A stretch of 64,000 nucleotides of DNA from Dokdonella sp. (GTDB lineage: Bacteria; Pseudomonadota; Gammaproteobacteria; Xanthomonadales; Rhodanobacteraceae): assembly GCF_017744955.1 (NCBI RefSeq), contig NZ_JAGIAG010000001.1:124001-188000 (forward strand), written 5' to 3'. The notes under the pieces are model-generated. The model ran no database searches. It was not told the DNA's origin and saw nothing but the letters and a program-made list of their open reading frames with translations. Each line of letters opens with the position of its first letter. Within the stretch, counting starts at the first letter, position 1. A program made the translations under genes and the position numbers. Shown piece after piece: positions 1 through 8,835 of this stretch.

Positions 1-930
1 GCCGGCCTGTCGCCGGACACGGTGCTCGACGCGGTCGACGCCGCCGGCTACGTCACCGACGGCCGCCTGCTCGCGCTGGCGAGCTACGAGAACCGCGTCT
101 ACCAGGTCGGCGTCGAAGACGCCGCGCCGCTGGTGGCGAAGTTCTACCGACCCGGACGCTGGAGCGACGCCGCGATCGACGAGGAGCACGCCTTCGCGCT
201 CGAACTCGCCGCCGCCGAACTGCCGGTGGTCGCGCCGCTGCAGGTCGGCGGCGCGACCCTGCTGACGCACGCCGACTTCCGCTACGCGCTGTATCCGCGC
301 CGCGGCGGTCGCGCGCCGGAACTCGAATCGACCGAACACCTGGCCTGGATGGGACGCCTGCTCGCGCGCCTGCACGGCGTCGGCGCGCGTGCGCGGTTCC
401 AGACGCGCGGCGCGATCGACACCGACACCTTCGTGCACGCGGCCGCGCGTGCGGTGCTGGCTTCCGGTCTGCTGCCGGAGCGGCTCGAGCAGACCTATCG
501 TTCGCGTACCGACGCGATCGCGGACCTGATCGACGCGCGCTTCGAGGCGATCGAACCGTCGCGCCTGCGCCTGCACGGCGACTGCCACGCCGGCAACGTG
601 CTGTGGACCGATTCGGGTCCGCACTTCGTCGATCTCGACGACGCGCGCATGGGCCCGGCGGTACAGGACCTGTGGATGCTGGCACCGTCCGCGCGCGCGC
701 TCGACGCGCTGCTCGAAGGCTACGCCGAGTTCCGCGACTTCGACATGCGCGAGCTGACCCTGATCGAGCCGTTGCGCCTGATGCGCCAGGTGCACTGGGC
801 CGGCTGGGTCGCCGCGCGCTGGCTCGATCCGGCGTTCCCGCGCGCGTTCGCGCACGTCGGCGAGGCGCGCTGGTGGGAGCAGCACCTGAACGATCTCGCC
901 GAAGCGCTGCAGGGCCTGCAGGACGAATGA
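1..930 (+). CDS. srkA: Stress-response Ser/Thr protein kinase SrkA (RdoA/YihE), 5' end outside window
   Basis: Cytoplasmic kinase of the RdoA/SrkA family, which has a choline-kinase-like fold and phosphorylates proteins on Ser/Thr during envelope and oxidative stress. The reading frame is open from base 1, and the first visible residues (AGLSPDTVLDAV) match the family N-terminus HPDTIMDAL. The true start therefore lies before the window, and the GTG at 22 is internal. Visible motifs are SYENRVYQV (nucleotide loop), the Brenner-type catalytic loop HGDCHAGN, and the metal-binding FVDLDDAR, followed by the family-typical QDLWML. The visible part is about 309 residues, close to full length. A strong hairpin follows the stop. 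The family is recognised with high certainty; the in vivo role is inferred from it. Confidence 0.9.
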   Translation, partial: AGLSPDTVLDAVDAAGYVTDGRLLALASYENRVYQVGVEDAAPLVAKFYRPGRWSDAAIDEEHAFALELAAAELPVVAPLQVGGATLLTHADFRYALYPRRGGRAPELESTEHLAWMGRLLARLHGVGARARFQTRGAIDTDTFVHAAARAVLASGLLPERLEQTYRSRTDAIADLIDARFEAIEPSRLRLHGDCHAGNVLWTDSGPHFVDLDDARMGPAVQDLWMLAPSARALDALLEGYAEFRDFDMRELTLIEPLRLMRQVHWAGWVAARWLDPAFPRAFAHVGEARWWEQHLNDLAEALQGLQDE

Positions 931-933
931 CGG

Positions 934-958
934 CGCGGCGCGGCCTAGCCGCGCCGCG
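934..958 (+). terminator. Hairpin terminator after srkA
   Basis: Perfect 11-bp GC stem (934-944 with 948-958) around a CTA loop, starting 4 bases after the srkA stop and followed by TGGTTT. The T-run is weak, but position and stability fit an intrinsic or partly Rho-assisted terminator. Confidence 0.65.
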
Positions 959-1018
959 TGGTTTGCCCGCCGGCACCGGCCGGGTTAAGGTCGATCGGTC
1001 GCTCGCACCGCGCCTTCC

Positions 1019-2659
1019 ATGCAGTCGATCGAGATCGTCCTGACCATGCTGCTGCTCGTCCTGGCGAGCGGCTACCTGGTACGCATGCTGCCGTTCGCGG
1101 TGCCGCTGCCGCTGGTGCAGATCGGGCTCGGCGCCGGCGTGGCGGCGTTCTTCAACCGCGGCGTCACGCTCGATCCGGATTTCTTCTTCCTGCTGTTCCT
1201 GCCGCCATTGCTGTTCCTCGACGGCTGGCGCATTCCGAAGGAAGGCCTGTTCCAGGACGCGCGCACGATCCTGCAGCTCGCGCTCGGACTGGTCGTGTTC
1301 ACCGTGCTCGGCATCGGCTTCTTCCTGCACTGGCTGATTCCCGCGATGCCGCTGGCGGTGGCGTTCGCGCTGGCCGCGATCGTCTCGCCGACCGATCCGG
1401 TCGCACTGTCCTCGATCGCCGCGCGCGTGCCGATTCCGCGCCGGCTAATGCACATCCTGGAAGGCGAATCCCTGCTCAACGACGCCTCCGGCCTGGTCTG
1501 CTTCCGCTTCGCGGTGGTGGCGGCGATGACCGGCCAGTTCTCGCTGGCGTCGGCCTCGCTGACGTTCCTGTGGCTGGCGCTCGGCGGCGTCGGCGTCGGC
1601 GTGCTGGTCACGCTCGGCATCACCCACGGCCACGTGCTGATCACGCGCCGCTTCGGCCAGGACGCGGGCCTGCCGATCCTGGTCAGTCTGCTGACGCCGT
1701 TCGGCGCCTATCTCGCCGCCGAGCACATCGGCGCCTCGGGCATCCTCGCCTCGGTCGCCGCCGGCATCACGATGAGCTACGTCGAGCTGTCCGGCAGCGC
1801 ACCGGCCGCCACGCGCGTGCAGCGCACGGCGGTGTGGGACTCGGTGCAGTTCACGCTGAACGGCATCGCCTTCGTGCTGCTCGGCGAACAGCTGCCGGGC
1901 ATCCTCGCGCGCGCGATCGCGGCGCTCGAGGAGAGCGGGCAGCACGAGCCGTGGTGGCTGCTGGTCTACGCGTTGGCGATCAACGTCGGCCTGGCGCTGC
2001 TGCGCCTGCTCTGGGTGGTGACCTCGCTGCGCGTGAACCTGGTGATCGCGCGGCAGCGCGGCAAGCAGGCCGCCGCGCCGCCGTGGCGGCTCGTCTTCGC
2101 CACTTCGCTCACCGGCGTGCGCGGCGCCATCACGCTCGCCGGCGTGCTGACCCTGCCCTTGCTGCTGCCGGACGGCAGCGCGTTCCCGGCGCGCGATCTG
2201 GCGATCTTTCTGGCCACCACGGTGATCCTGTTCTCCCTGCTCATCGCCAGCTTCGGCCTGCCGCCGCTGCTGGCCGGACTGCAGTTCTCGCCCGAGCTGC
2301 AGCACGAGCGCGAGGAGGACCTGGCGCGGCACCGCGCCGCGTCCGCGGCGCTGACGGCGATCAAGCGCGCGCAGCGCGAGCTGTCGGACCAGAACACGGC
2401 CGACACCGAGGTCTACGCCGCCGCCGCGCTGCGCGTGATGGCGCTCTATCAACGCCAGATCGACGCCGACGGCGCCAACGACGTCGACGCCGAGCAGCTG
2501 CGCAAGGCCGACGCCGCCGAACGCGCGCTGCGCCTGGCCGGCCTGCGCGCGGCGCGGCAGGAGATCTTTTCGCTGGCGCGCTACAACCGCGTCTCCGACG
2601 ACATCGCGCGTCGGCTCGTGCGCGAGATCGACCTGCTCGAGGCGCGCTACTCGCCGTGA
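1019..2659 (+). CDS. Na+/H+ antiporter, CPA1 (NhaP-like) family
   Basis: Inner-membrane monovalent cation/proton antiporter for pH and sodium homeostasis. The 546-residue protein starts directly in a membrane segment (MQSIEIVLTMLLLVLASGYL) and has about 12 hydrophobic spans. The CPA1 ion-binding region is visible as LAAIVSPTDPVALSSI, followed by LEGESLLNDASGLV (the ND motif with its conserved Asp). After the last span, from about residue 420, there is a charged cytoplasmic tail of about 125 residues, as in NhaP/YjcE-type proteins. The ATG at 1019 gives the expected short N-terminus. Ion specificity (Na+, K+ or both) cannot be read from the sequence. It stands alone between the srkA terminator and the acyltransferase. 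Confidence 0.87.
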   Translation: MQSIEIVLTMLLLVLASGYLVRMLPFAVPLPLVQIGLGAGVAAFFNRGVTLDPDFFFLLFLPPLLFLDGWRIPKEGLFQDARTILQLALGLVVFTVLGIGFFLHWLIPAMPLAVAFALAAIVSPTDPVALSSIAARVPIPRRLMHILEGESLLNDASGLVCFRFAVVAAMTGQFSLASASLTFLWLALGGVGVGVLVTLGITHGHVLITRRFGQDAGLPILVSLLTPFGAYLAAEHIGASGILASVAAGITMSYVELSGSAPAATRVQRTAVWDSVQFTLNGIAFVLLGEQLPGILARAIAALEESGQHEPWWLLVYALAINVGLALLRLLWVVTSLRVNLVIARQRGKQAAAPPWRLVFATSLTGVRGAITLAGVLTLPLLLPDGSAFPARDLAIFLATTVILFSLLIASFGLPPLLAGLQFSPELQHEREEDLARHRAASAALTAIKRAQRELSDQNTADTEVYAAAALRVMALYQRQIDADGANDVDAEQLRKADAAERALRLAGLRAARQEIFSLARYNRVSDDIARRLVREIDLLEARYSP

Positions 2660-2694
2660 CCGACGGCCGATGCGGCGGCGCACCAAACATCCGC

Positions 2695-2700
2695 TACCAT
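2695..2700 (+). promoter_or_regulatory. -10-like hexamer, possible leaderless promoter
   Basis: TACCAT ends 8 bases before the ATG at 2708, which would put transcription start at or beside the start codon. No clear -35 box and no ribosome binding site are visible. Confidence 0.35.
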
Positions 2701-2707
2701 TGCGCGC

Positions 2708-3514
2708 ATGAGCCGTGCCGCCGATACGCCCGCCGTTTCCGTTCCGTCCGACCGCCTGCGCAGGCTGCGCTACCTGGTCCGCGTGCCGCTGCTGGTGCTG
2801 CACGGACTGATCGCGGTGCCGCTGGCCCTGCTCGCGCTGAATCCGCTGGCGGCGCGCCTGCGCATCGGCGCGGACACCTTCGAGAAGGCGATGATCCGCT
2901 GGTGGTCGGGCCGGCTGGTGCGCATCTTCGGCTTTCGCATCCGCCGCTTCGGCGAACCGCTGCCGGGCGCGGTGCTGTACGTCGCCAACCACGTCTCCTG
3001 GCTCGACATCGAACTGATGCACAGCCAGCGGCCGGTCAACTTCGTCGCCAAGAGCGAGATCGCGCGCTGGCCGTTCGTCGGCTGGCTGGCCGCGCGTGCC
3101 GGCACGATCTTCCACCGCCGCGGCAGCACCGATTCGCTGGCCAGCGTGATGGCGACGGTGGTCGAGCGCCTGCGCGCCGGCAATCCGGTCGGCGTGTTTC
3201 CGGAAGGCGGCAGCGGCCACGGCGACAAGGTCGGCACCTTCCACGCGCGCATCTTCCAGACCGCGCTCGACGCCGACGTGCCGGTGCAGCCGGTCGCGCT
3301 GCGTTACGGCCGTGACGGCCGCCAGGATCCGGGCGTGCCGTTCGGCGTCAAGGAAAGCTTTTTCGCCAACTTCCTGCGCGTGCTCGGCGGCCCGCCGCTG
3401 GACGCCGAGATCCACTATCTCGAACCGGTCGCGCCGACGCCCGACGCACGCCGGCGCATGGCCGAGGAGAGCCGCGCGCGCATCGTGCAGGTGCTCGGCT
3501 ACGGCGATGCATGA
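2708..3514 (+). CDS. 1-acylglycerol-3-phosphate acyltransferase family protein (PlsC-like)
   Basis: Membrane-associated acyltransferase of the PlsC superfamily, which transfers an acyl chain to lysophosphatidic acid or a related lysolipid. Of 268 residues, a hydrophobic anchor lies at about 24-46. The catalytic NHxxxxD box is VANHVSWLD with His95 and Asp100, and the substrate-binding FPEGG box is near residue 170. Length fits PlsC-type enzymes. The stop overlaps possible starts of the next hydrolase gene (ATG at 3507), so the two may be co-transcribed. No Shine-Dalgarno is seen, and a -10-like TACCAT lies just before the ATG. It could act on other lysolipids such as ornithine lipids; substrate is inferred only from the family. 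Confidence 0.85.
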   Translation: MSRAADTPAVSVPSDRLRRLRYLVRVPLLVLHGLIAVPLALLALNPLAARLRIGADTFEKAMIRWWSGRLVRIFGFRIRRFGEPLPGAVLYVANHVSWLDIELMHSQRPVNFVAKSEIARWPFVGWLAARAGTIFHRRGSTDSLASVMATVVERLRAGNPVGVFPEGGSGHGDKVGTFHARIFQTALDADVPVQPVALRYGRDGRQDPGVPFGVKESFFANFLRVLGGPPLDAEIHYLEPVAPTPDARRRMAEESRARIVQVLGYGDA

Positions 3515-3578
3515 CGGCGAGGATGGCAGGATGGCTCCTTCCGGGCGGGAAGCCCGCGAAGCCGCTGCGCGGGCGCCG

Positions 3579-4568
3579 ATGAGCCGCGCCGCCGAGTTCG
3601 TGCCGCCGCGCGCGCTGCGCAACGCCCATCTGCAATCGATCCTCGCCTCGACCGGACCGCGCCGCTGGCTCGCGCGCCGCGGCGGCATGCTGGAGGCGAC
3701 CGCGAACGAACACCTGCTCGACTGCGGCGACGGCGTACGCCTGCAAGGCTTCCACACCGCGCAGACCGCGGCGGCGCAGGCGCGCGGACTGGTCGTGCTG
3801 CTGCACGGCTGGGAAGGCAGCGCGCGCTCGACCTACATGCTGCGCACCGGCGAACGGCTGCTCGCCGAAGGCTTCGACGTGTTCCGCCTGAACTTCCGCG
3901 ATCACGGCGACACGCATCATCTGAACCGCGAGCTGTTCCATTCCTGCCGCATCGACGAGGTGGTCGGCGCGCTCGGCGAGATCGCGCGGCGCTTTCCGGC
4001 GCCGCCGCTGGCGATCGCCGGCTATTCGCTCGGCGGCAATTTCGCCCTGCGCGTCGCGCTGCGTGCGCCGGCGGCCGGCCTCGCGCTGCGCGGCGCGGTC
4101 GCCGTATGTCCGGTGGTCAGCCCGCGCGCCGGCCTGTACGCGCTGGAAGGCGGCCCGCGCTTCTACGAGCGCTACTTCGTGCGCAAATGGCGCGAGTCGC
4201 TGCGCCGCAAGCAGCGCGCGTTTCCGGACGTGAAACTGTTCACGCCGGACGAGCTGGGCGGCAACCTGCGCGAGCTGACGCGCGCGATGGTGCTGCGTCA
4301 CACGGATTTCGGCTCGCTGGAGAACTACCTCGACGGCTACTCGATCGCCGGCGACGCGCTCGCCGGCATGCGCGTGCCGACCGCCATCCTGACGGCCGCC
4401 GACGACCCGGTGATCCCGGTCGCGGACTTCCGCGCGCTGCGCCTGCCGCCGCAGGTCGAGCTCGACATCGCCCCGCACGGCGGGCACTGCGGCTTTCTCA
4501 GCGATTTCTCGCTGCGCAGCTTCGCCGAGGACTACATCGCGCAGCGCTTGCTGGCGCGAATCCCTTGA
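3579..4568 (+). CDS. Alpha/beta-fold hydrolase, YheT family
   Basis: Putative esterase of the YheT/ABHD1-3 family (329 residues). The start at 3579 was chosen because SRAAEFVPPRALRNAHLQS lines up with the family N-terminus (AEFTPMRGFSNCHLQT in E. coli YheT). In-frame ATGs at 3507 and 3531 would add 24 or 16 residues, and the one at 3507 overlaps the preceding stop. The oxyanion region is LLHGWEGS, the nucleophile elbow is GYSLGGN with Ser150, and the acid and base are likely in AADDPVI and HGGHCGF near the C-terminus. The physiological substrate of this family is poorly known. It follows the acyltransferase closely, consistent with a lipid-related role, but that is inference. Confidence 0.83.
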   Translation: MSRAAEFVPPRALRNAHLQSILASTGPRRWLARRGGMLEATANEHLLDCGDGVRLQGFHTAQTAAAQARGLVVLLHGWEGSARSTYMLRTGERLLAEGFDVFRLNFRDHGDTHHLNRELFHSCRIDEVVGALGEIARRFPAPPLAIAGYSLGGNFALRVALRAPAAGLALRGAVAVCPVVSPRAGLYALEGGPRFYERYFVRKWRESLRRKQRAFPDVKLFTPDELGGNLRELTRAMVLRHTDFGSLENYLDGYSIAGDALAGMRVPTAILTAADDPVIPVADFRALRLPPQVELDIAPHGGHCGFLSDFSLRSFAEDYIAQRLLARIP

Positions 4569-4569
4569 G

Positions 4570-5058
4570 TCAGCGGCCGTCGTGCCTGGGCGTGGGCCTT
4601 TCCTCGCGCAGGAAGCGGCAGATCGCGACCACCTCGGGCGAGGGCCGCAAATCTCCGACGGCGTAGATCGAGTCGCCCGAAGCGAGCCATTGTCCGCCGA
4701 GCGCCGGGCCGGCGAAGTAGCTCACGCCCATCCGCACACCGCGCCCGCCGACGCAATCGACGCGCCACTTCTCGAGCGCCGAGCGATAGCGGTTTCCGAA
4801 CACCGGCTCGGGCTCGGGCGCCTGCAAGTCGACGCGCAGGTCGACGTCGTCCATGCGCGGCATCGTTTCGAACGCCGGCGACACGGACTCGTAGCTCGCG
4901 CGCACCTGCGCGCCACCACGGTCGATCGCGATCGGCAGCCAGACTCGTTCCTTCTCCGCCGGCTGGCCGGCGGAGCCCGAGCGCACCCCGGTCGCCGTGC
5001 CGCAGCCGGCCAGCACGCACAGCACCGTCATCGTCGCAAAGCGGCGTCGTTTCGACAT
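4570..5058 (-). CDS. Putative lipoprotein of unknown function
   Basis: Small exported protein of 162 residues with a basic N-terminus (MSKRRRF), a short hydrophobic stretch and a lipobox VLAGC, giving a lipidated Cys19. The mature part has no family I recognise. It has two further cysteines (in RVDCVGG and AICRFL) that could form a disulfide in the periplasm. The stop lies one base after the convergent YheT-like gene, so the two meet tail to tail. It lies 27 bases downstream of the AAA+ gene on the same strand and may be its operon partner. An SD-like GGAGG-type stretch lies before the ATG at 5058. Confidence 0.72.
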   Translation of the reverse strand: MSKRRRFATMTVLCVLAGCGTATGVRSGSAGQPAEKERVWLPIAIDRGGAQVRASYESVSPAFETMPRMDDVDLRVDLQAPEPEPVFGNRYRSALEKWRVDCVGGRGVRMGVSYFAGPALGGQWLASGDSIYAVGDLRPSPEVVAICRFLREERPTPRHDGR

Positions 5059-5085
5059 CGGCAGCCTCCCGCTCGAGGACGAGGT

Positions 5086-6570
5086 TCAGTCCGCCGGCAC
5101 CGTACGGCTGCGCGCCCATTCGCGCAATGCCGCGACGCGCTCGGCCATCAACACCGACAGCGGCCGCGTGTTGTGCGTCTCTTCGAGCAGTTGCGCCTGC
5201 GTCGGCGGCGTCTTGCCGTCGGCCGCGGCGTACAGCGCGGCGACCACGACCTGCTCGATCTCGGCGCCGGAATAGCCCTCGCTCGCGACGGCGAGCGCGG
5301 CGAGGTCGTAGTCCTCCGCACGCAAGTCGCGCCTGGCCAGGTGCAGGCGGAAGATCTCCGCGCGCGTCGCCGCGTCGGGCAGGTCGACGAAGAAGATCTC
5401 GTCGAAGCGGCCCTTGCGCAGCAGCTCCGCCGGCAGCGCCTGCACGTCGTTGGCGGTCGCGACCAGGAACACCGGCGCCTTGCGCTCGGCCATCCAGGTC
5501 AGCAGGTAGCCCATCACGCGGCGCGAGACGCCGTCGTCGGCGTCGCCGCCGCCGGCGAGCGCCTTCTCGATCTCGTCGATCCACAGCACGCAGGGGGCGA
5601 GCAGCTCGGCGTTCTTCAGTGCTTCGCGCAGATTGCGCTCGGTTTCGCCGTGGTACTTGTTGTAGAGCGTGCCGACGTCGAGGCGCAGCAGCGGCACCGC
5701 GAAACCGCCGGCGATCGCCTTCGCCGCCAGGCTCTTGCCGCAGCCCTGCACGCCGAGCAGCAGCACCCCCTTGGGCGGATCGAGCTTGAGCGCGAGCTTC
5801 TCGCCGAGGAAGGCGCTCTTGCGCTGCGCGATCCAGCGCTTCAGCCGCGCCAGGCCGGCGACCTCGGCGAAGCGCGCGGTCTCGTATTCGAAGTGCAGCA
5901 GGCCGTCGCGATCGAGCAGCGCGGCCTTGGCGCGCGCCAGTTCCGGCAGGTCGGCCGCGGTCAGCGCGCCGTCGTCGTAGATCAGCTTGCGCACGATGCG
6001 GCGCGCTTCCTCCAGATCCAGCCCCTGCAGGTTGCGCACGACCGCGCGCACCGCCTCGGCGTCGACGACGACGCGGCGGCCGTCGTGCTCGCGCGAATAG
6101 GCGAACGCCTCGGCGCGCACGAGGTCGGCGAGCGCGGCGGCGTCCGGCGGCGCGAACTGAAAGCGCGTCGCTGCGGCGTCCAGTTCGGCCGGCAGCTCGT
6201 AGCCGGCGCCGACCAGCACCAGCGTGTGCTCGGCGCAGTCCTGCCGCTGCGCGATCTCGCGCAGCAGGCGCAAGGTCATCGGGTAGCGCAGGTACGGCTG
6301 GAAATCCAGCAGCAGGTACACGCCGGGCGCGCGCTGCTGCTTCAGCCATTGCAGCATCAGGCTCGCGTCCGGCGGCGTCTCGCGCTCCTCGTCGGTGTCG
6401 AGGTCGATCCGGCGCAGACCGTCGGTGATGCTCCAGCGGTACAGCGGGCGCAGCGATTGCGCGATCGCGTGACGGAAACCGTCGATCACGCGCGCTTCGG
6501 CGGCCGAATCGATCAGCAGCAGCGGCGTACGCGCACGCAGCAGCGTGACGAGATCCTGGTAATCGGACAT
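5086..6570 (-). CDS. AAA+ ATPase, Ycf46-like (FtsH/Cdc48-related)
   Basis: Soluble AAA+ ATPase of 494 residues resembling the Ycf46 group (COG0464). The N-terminal half (about 1-240) is the family's [23 protein letters not shown] domain, which itself looks like a degenerate P-loop domain. The active AAA module has Walker A GVQGCGKS near residue 270, Walker [11 protein letters not shown] near 325-335, sensor-1 ATAND and an arginine-finger region [10 protein letters not shown]. The ATG at 6570 was preferred over earlier in-frame starts because it matches the family N-terminus. Ycf46-like proteins are linked to CO2 limitation and photosynthesis in cyanobacteria, but their role in non-photosynthetic bacteria is unknown. 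The downstream lipoprotein gene is probably co-transcribed. Confidence 0.87.
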   Translation of the reverse strand: MSDYQDLVTLLRARTPLLLIDSAAEARVIDGFRHAIAQSLRPLYRWSITDGLRRIDLDTDEERETPPDASLMLQWLKQQRAPGVYLLLDFQPYLRYPMTLRLLREIAQRQDCAEHTLVLVGAGYELPAELDAAATRFQFAPPDAAALADLVRAEAFAYSREHDGRRVVVDAEAVRAVVRNLQGLDLEEARRIVRKLIYDDGALTAADLPELARAKAALLDRDGLLHFEYETARFAEVAGLARLKRWIAQRKSAFLGEKLALKLDPPKGVLLLGVQGCGKSLAAKAIAGGFAVPLLRLDVGTLYNKYHGETERNLREALKNAELLAPCVLWIDEIEKALAGGGDADDGVSRRVMGYLLTWMAERKAPVFLVATANDVQALPAELLRKGRFDEIFFVDLPDAATRAEIFRLHLARRDLRAEDYDLAALAVASEGYSGAEIEQVVVAALYAAADGKTPPTQAQLLEETHNTRPLSVLMAERVAALREWARSRTVPAD

Positions 6571-6739
6571 GAACGGGGTCGAATGCGGCAACGGAACGGA
6601 TCCCCGCGAGCGCGGGGCGGGCAAGCCTAGCACGCCGCCATCGGGCATAATTTCGGCCCTCGATCGCTGCCGACCGCAGCCTCCCTCACCTCGCCGTCGC
6701 GCCTCGCTGCGCGCGGCGCTTCCACGCGCAACTTCCGAC

Positions 6740-8824
6740 ATGCTCAAAGAAACGCTCGAACTGCACCGCCAGGGTCGCCTCGCCGAAGCCGAACAGGGCT
6801 ACCGCAACTGGCTCGCCGAACACCCCAACGACGCCGACGTGATGCACGCGCTCGGCCTGCTCCGGCACCAGCACGGCGCAACGCCCGAAGCGATCGACCT
6901 GCTCGCGCGCGCGCACGAGATCGCGCCCGACGACGCGCGCATCGATCTCGGCCTCGCCTCGATGCGGCTACAGCTGGGCGAGCAGGACGCCGCGGCGCGC
7001 GGCTTCGAGCGTGCGCTGTCGCTGGACCCGAACCTGGCCGGCGCGCACATCGGCCTGGGCCAGATCGCGCTCGCGCGCGGCGATTTCGGCGGCGCCGAGC
7101 AGCATTTCCGCGTCGCCTTGCGCGCGGACGAGGATCCGCACGCGCTGGCCGGCATCGGCGCGCTGTCGAACGCGCGCGGCGACATGGACGCCGCGCTGCG
7201 CTACCTGACGCGCGCGGCCGAACTCGAACCGAACTCGCCGCTGATCCAGTTCCTGCTCGGCCAGGCCTTCGCCGCGCGCAACACGCCCGCGTTCGCCGAA
7301 CGCGCGTACCAGAACGCGCTGAGCCTCGACCCGGCCATGCACCAGGTGCGTCCGTGGCTGGCCGAACTGCTGATCCGCGACAGCCGCGCGGCGGAAGCCG
7401 AGCCGCATTACCTGGTCCTGCGCGAGATCCCCGGCTACGAGCGCGTCGCGCAGCTCGGTCTCGCCGACGTCGCGCGCGCGGCGGGCCGCCTCGAGGAAGC
7501 GGTCGCCGGCTACCGCGCCGCGCTCGACGTCGAACCCGGCCTGTCGATGCCGACGCGCGCGCTGGCGATGACGCTGGCCGAACTCGGCCGCAACGACGAG
7601 GTGCTGGAAGCCTACGGCCGCTATCTCGCGCATGTACCCGACGACGACGAGATGCGCGCTCTGCGCGCCGACGTGGCGATGCTGGCCGGACAATGGCCGC
7701 AGGCGGCGCACGACCTGCGCCTCCTCAGCGACCGCAATCCGCTCGACGCCGACACGCGCCAGCGCCTGGCGATCGTCGAGGAATACATCGGCCAGCTCGA
7801 CAGCGCGCGCGCGCACGCGGCCGACGTGCTGCGGCGCCGGCCGGACGACGCGGAAATGCAGCTGGTGCGGATTCGCGCGCTGCTGCAGGCCGGCGAGGAC
7901 GCGCAGGCGCGCGACGCGCTCGAGGCGTTCGCCAAGCTGCCGCTCAGCCAGGGCCAGAACCGCCTGCGCTTGAACTACCTCGGCCGCCTGCACGACCGCA
8001 CCGGCGAGACGGCCGACGCCGTGCGCTGCTTCGTCGAAGCCCAGCGCGGCACGCCGGCGATGCTGCCGCCGCTCGCCGAGCCGCGGCCGGAGCTGGCCGA
8101 GGCGCTGAAGGAAGCGCCGGGCGAGCCCTGGCCGGACGCGCCGGTGCTGCTGCTCGGCACGCCCGGCAGCGGCGTGGAGCGCATCGCCGAACTGCTCGCC
8201 GACCAGCAGCCCGCGATCGGCGTGCTGCGCGACCGCATCGGCGCCGCGATGCGCGACGACGACTTCAACCTGCCGCGCTTCCGCCACTACTGCGGCGAGC
8301 TCGACGACGGCGAACGCGCCGCGCTGCGCGAACGCTATCTCGCGCCGCTTCGCGCGAGCGGGATCGGCCCCGGACGACTGCTGGTCGACTGGCTGCCGCG
8401 CTGGGACGCGCATCTGCTCGCCCTGCTTCGCCGCGCGATGCCGGGCACGCGCCTGGTCGTCGTCGAGCGCGATCCGCGCGACGCGCTGCTCAACTGGCTC
8501 GGCATCGGCTTCATCGCCGGCATGCCGTGCGAAGACGCCCAGGCCGGCGCCGAATGGCTGGCACGCGCGCGCGTGCATCTCCATCACGGCGCGGAGCTGG
8601 ACCAGCCGCAGCGCCTGGTCGTCGACGCCGACGCGATCCTCGACGATCCGCAGGGCGCCGCGGGCGGCGAACTCGCGCGCTTCCTCGGACTCGAAGAACT
8701 ACGTCCGGGACCGCGCTTCGCGTTCAACATGCGCGGCCTCGGCGGATTGCCGATCCGCTTCCCGGCCGGACACTGGCAGCGTTATCGCGAGACGCTCGCC
8801 GAACCGTTCCGGCTGCTCGCCTGA
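6740..8824 (+). CDS. TPR-repeat sulfotransferase family protein
   Basis: Protein of 694 residues. The first about 470 are tetratricopeptide repeats (recurrent A..A...Y..AL..DP patterns), followed by a sulfotransferase-like domain from about 490. The 5'-phosphosulfate-binding loop is seen as LLLGTPGSGVERI, less canonical than RSGTT, and the 3'-phosphate-binding strand as LVVVERDPRDALLNWL. Family knowledge suggests PAPS-dependent sulfation, with TPRs holding a protein or glycan partner. The ATG at 6740 begins a clean TPR (LKETLELHRQGRLAEAEQGY). It sits divergently from the AAA+ gene. CATAAT at about 6646-6651 is a possible -10. The weak P-loop means activity is uncertain. Similar domain layouts recur at 16519 and, without the TPR repeats, at the end of the 29633 protein. 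Confidence 0.8.
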   Translation: MLKETLELHRQGRLAEAEQGYRNWLAEHPNDADVMHALGLLRHQHGATPEAIDLLARAHEIAPDDARIDLGLASMRLQLGEQDAAARGFERALSLDPNLAGAHIGLGQIALARGDFGGAEQHFRVALRADEDPHALAGIGALSNARGDMDAALRYLTRAAELEPNSPLIQFLLGQAFAARNTPAFAERAYQNALSLDPAMHQVRPWLAELLIRDSRAAEAEPHYLVLREIPGYERVAQLGLADVARAAGRLEEAVAGYRAALDVEPGLSMPTRALAMTLAELGRNDEVLEAYGRYLAHVPDDDEMRALRADVAMLAGQWPQAAHDLRLLSDRNPLDADTRQRLAIVEEYIGQLDSARAHAADVLRRRPDDAEMQLVRIRALLQAGEDAQARDALEAFAKLPLSQGQNRLRLNYLGRLHDRTGETADAVRCFVEAQRGTPAMLPPLAEPRPELAEALKEAPGEPWPDAPVLLLGTPGSGVERIAELLADQQPAIGVLRDRIGAAMRDDDFNLPRFRHYCGELDDGERAALRERYLAPLRASGIGPGRLLVDWLPRWDAHLLALLRRAMPGTRLVVVERDPRDALLNWLGIGFIAGMPCEDAQAGAEWLARARVHLHHGAELDQPQRLVVDADAILDDPQGAAGGELARFLGLEELRPGPRFAFNMRGLGGLPIRFPAGHWQRYRETLAEPFRLLA

Positions 8825-8835
8825 AGGAGACGCCG

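Noticed and set aside
1445..3757. 770-residue minus-strand frame opposite the antiporter and acyltransferase genes
   Set aside because: Composition is Arg/Gln/His-rich with no domain, and the plus-strand genes carry clear family motifs. It is a by-product of GC-rich codon bias.
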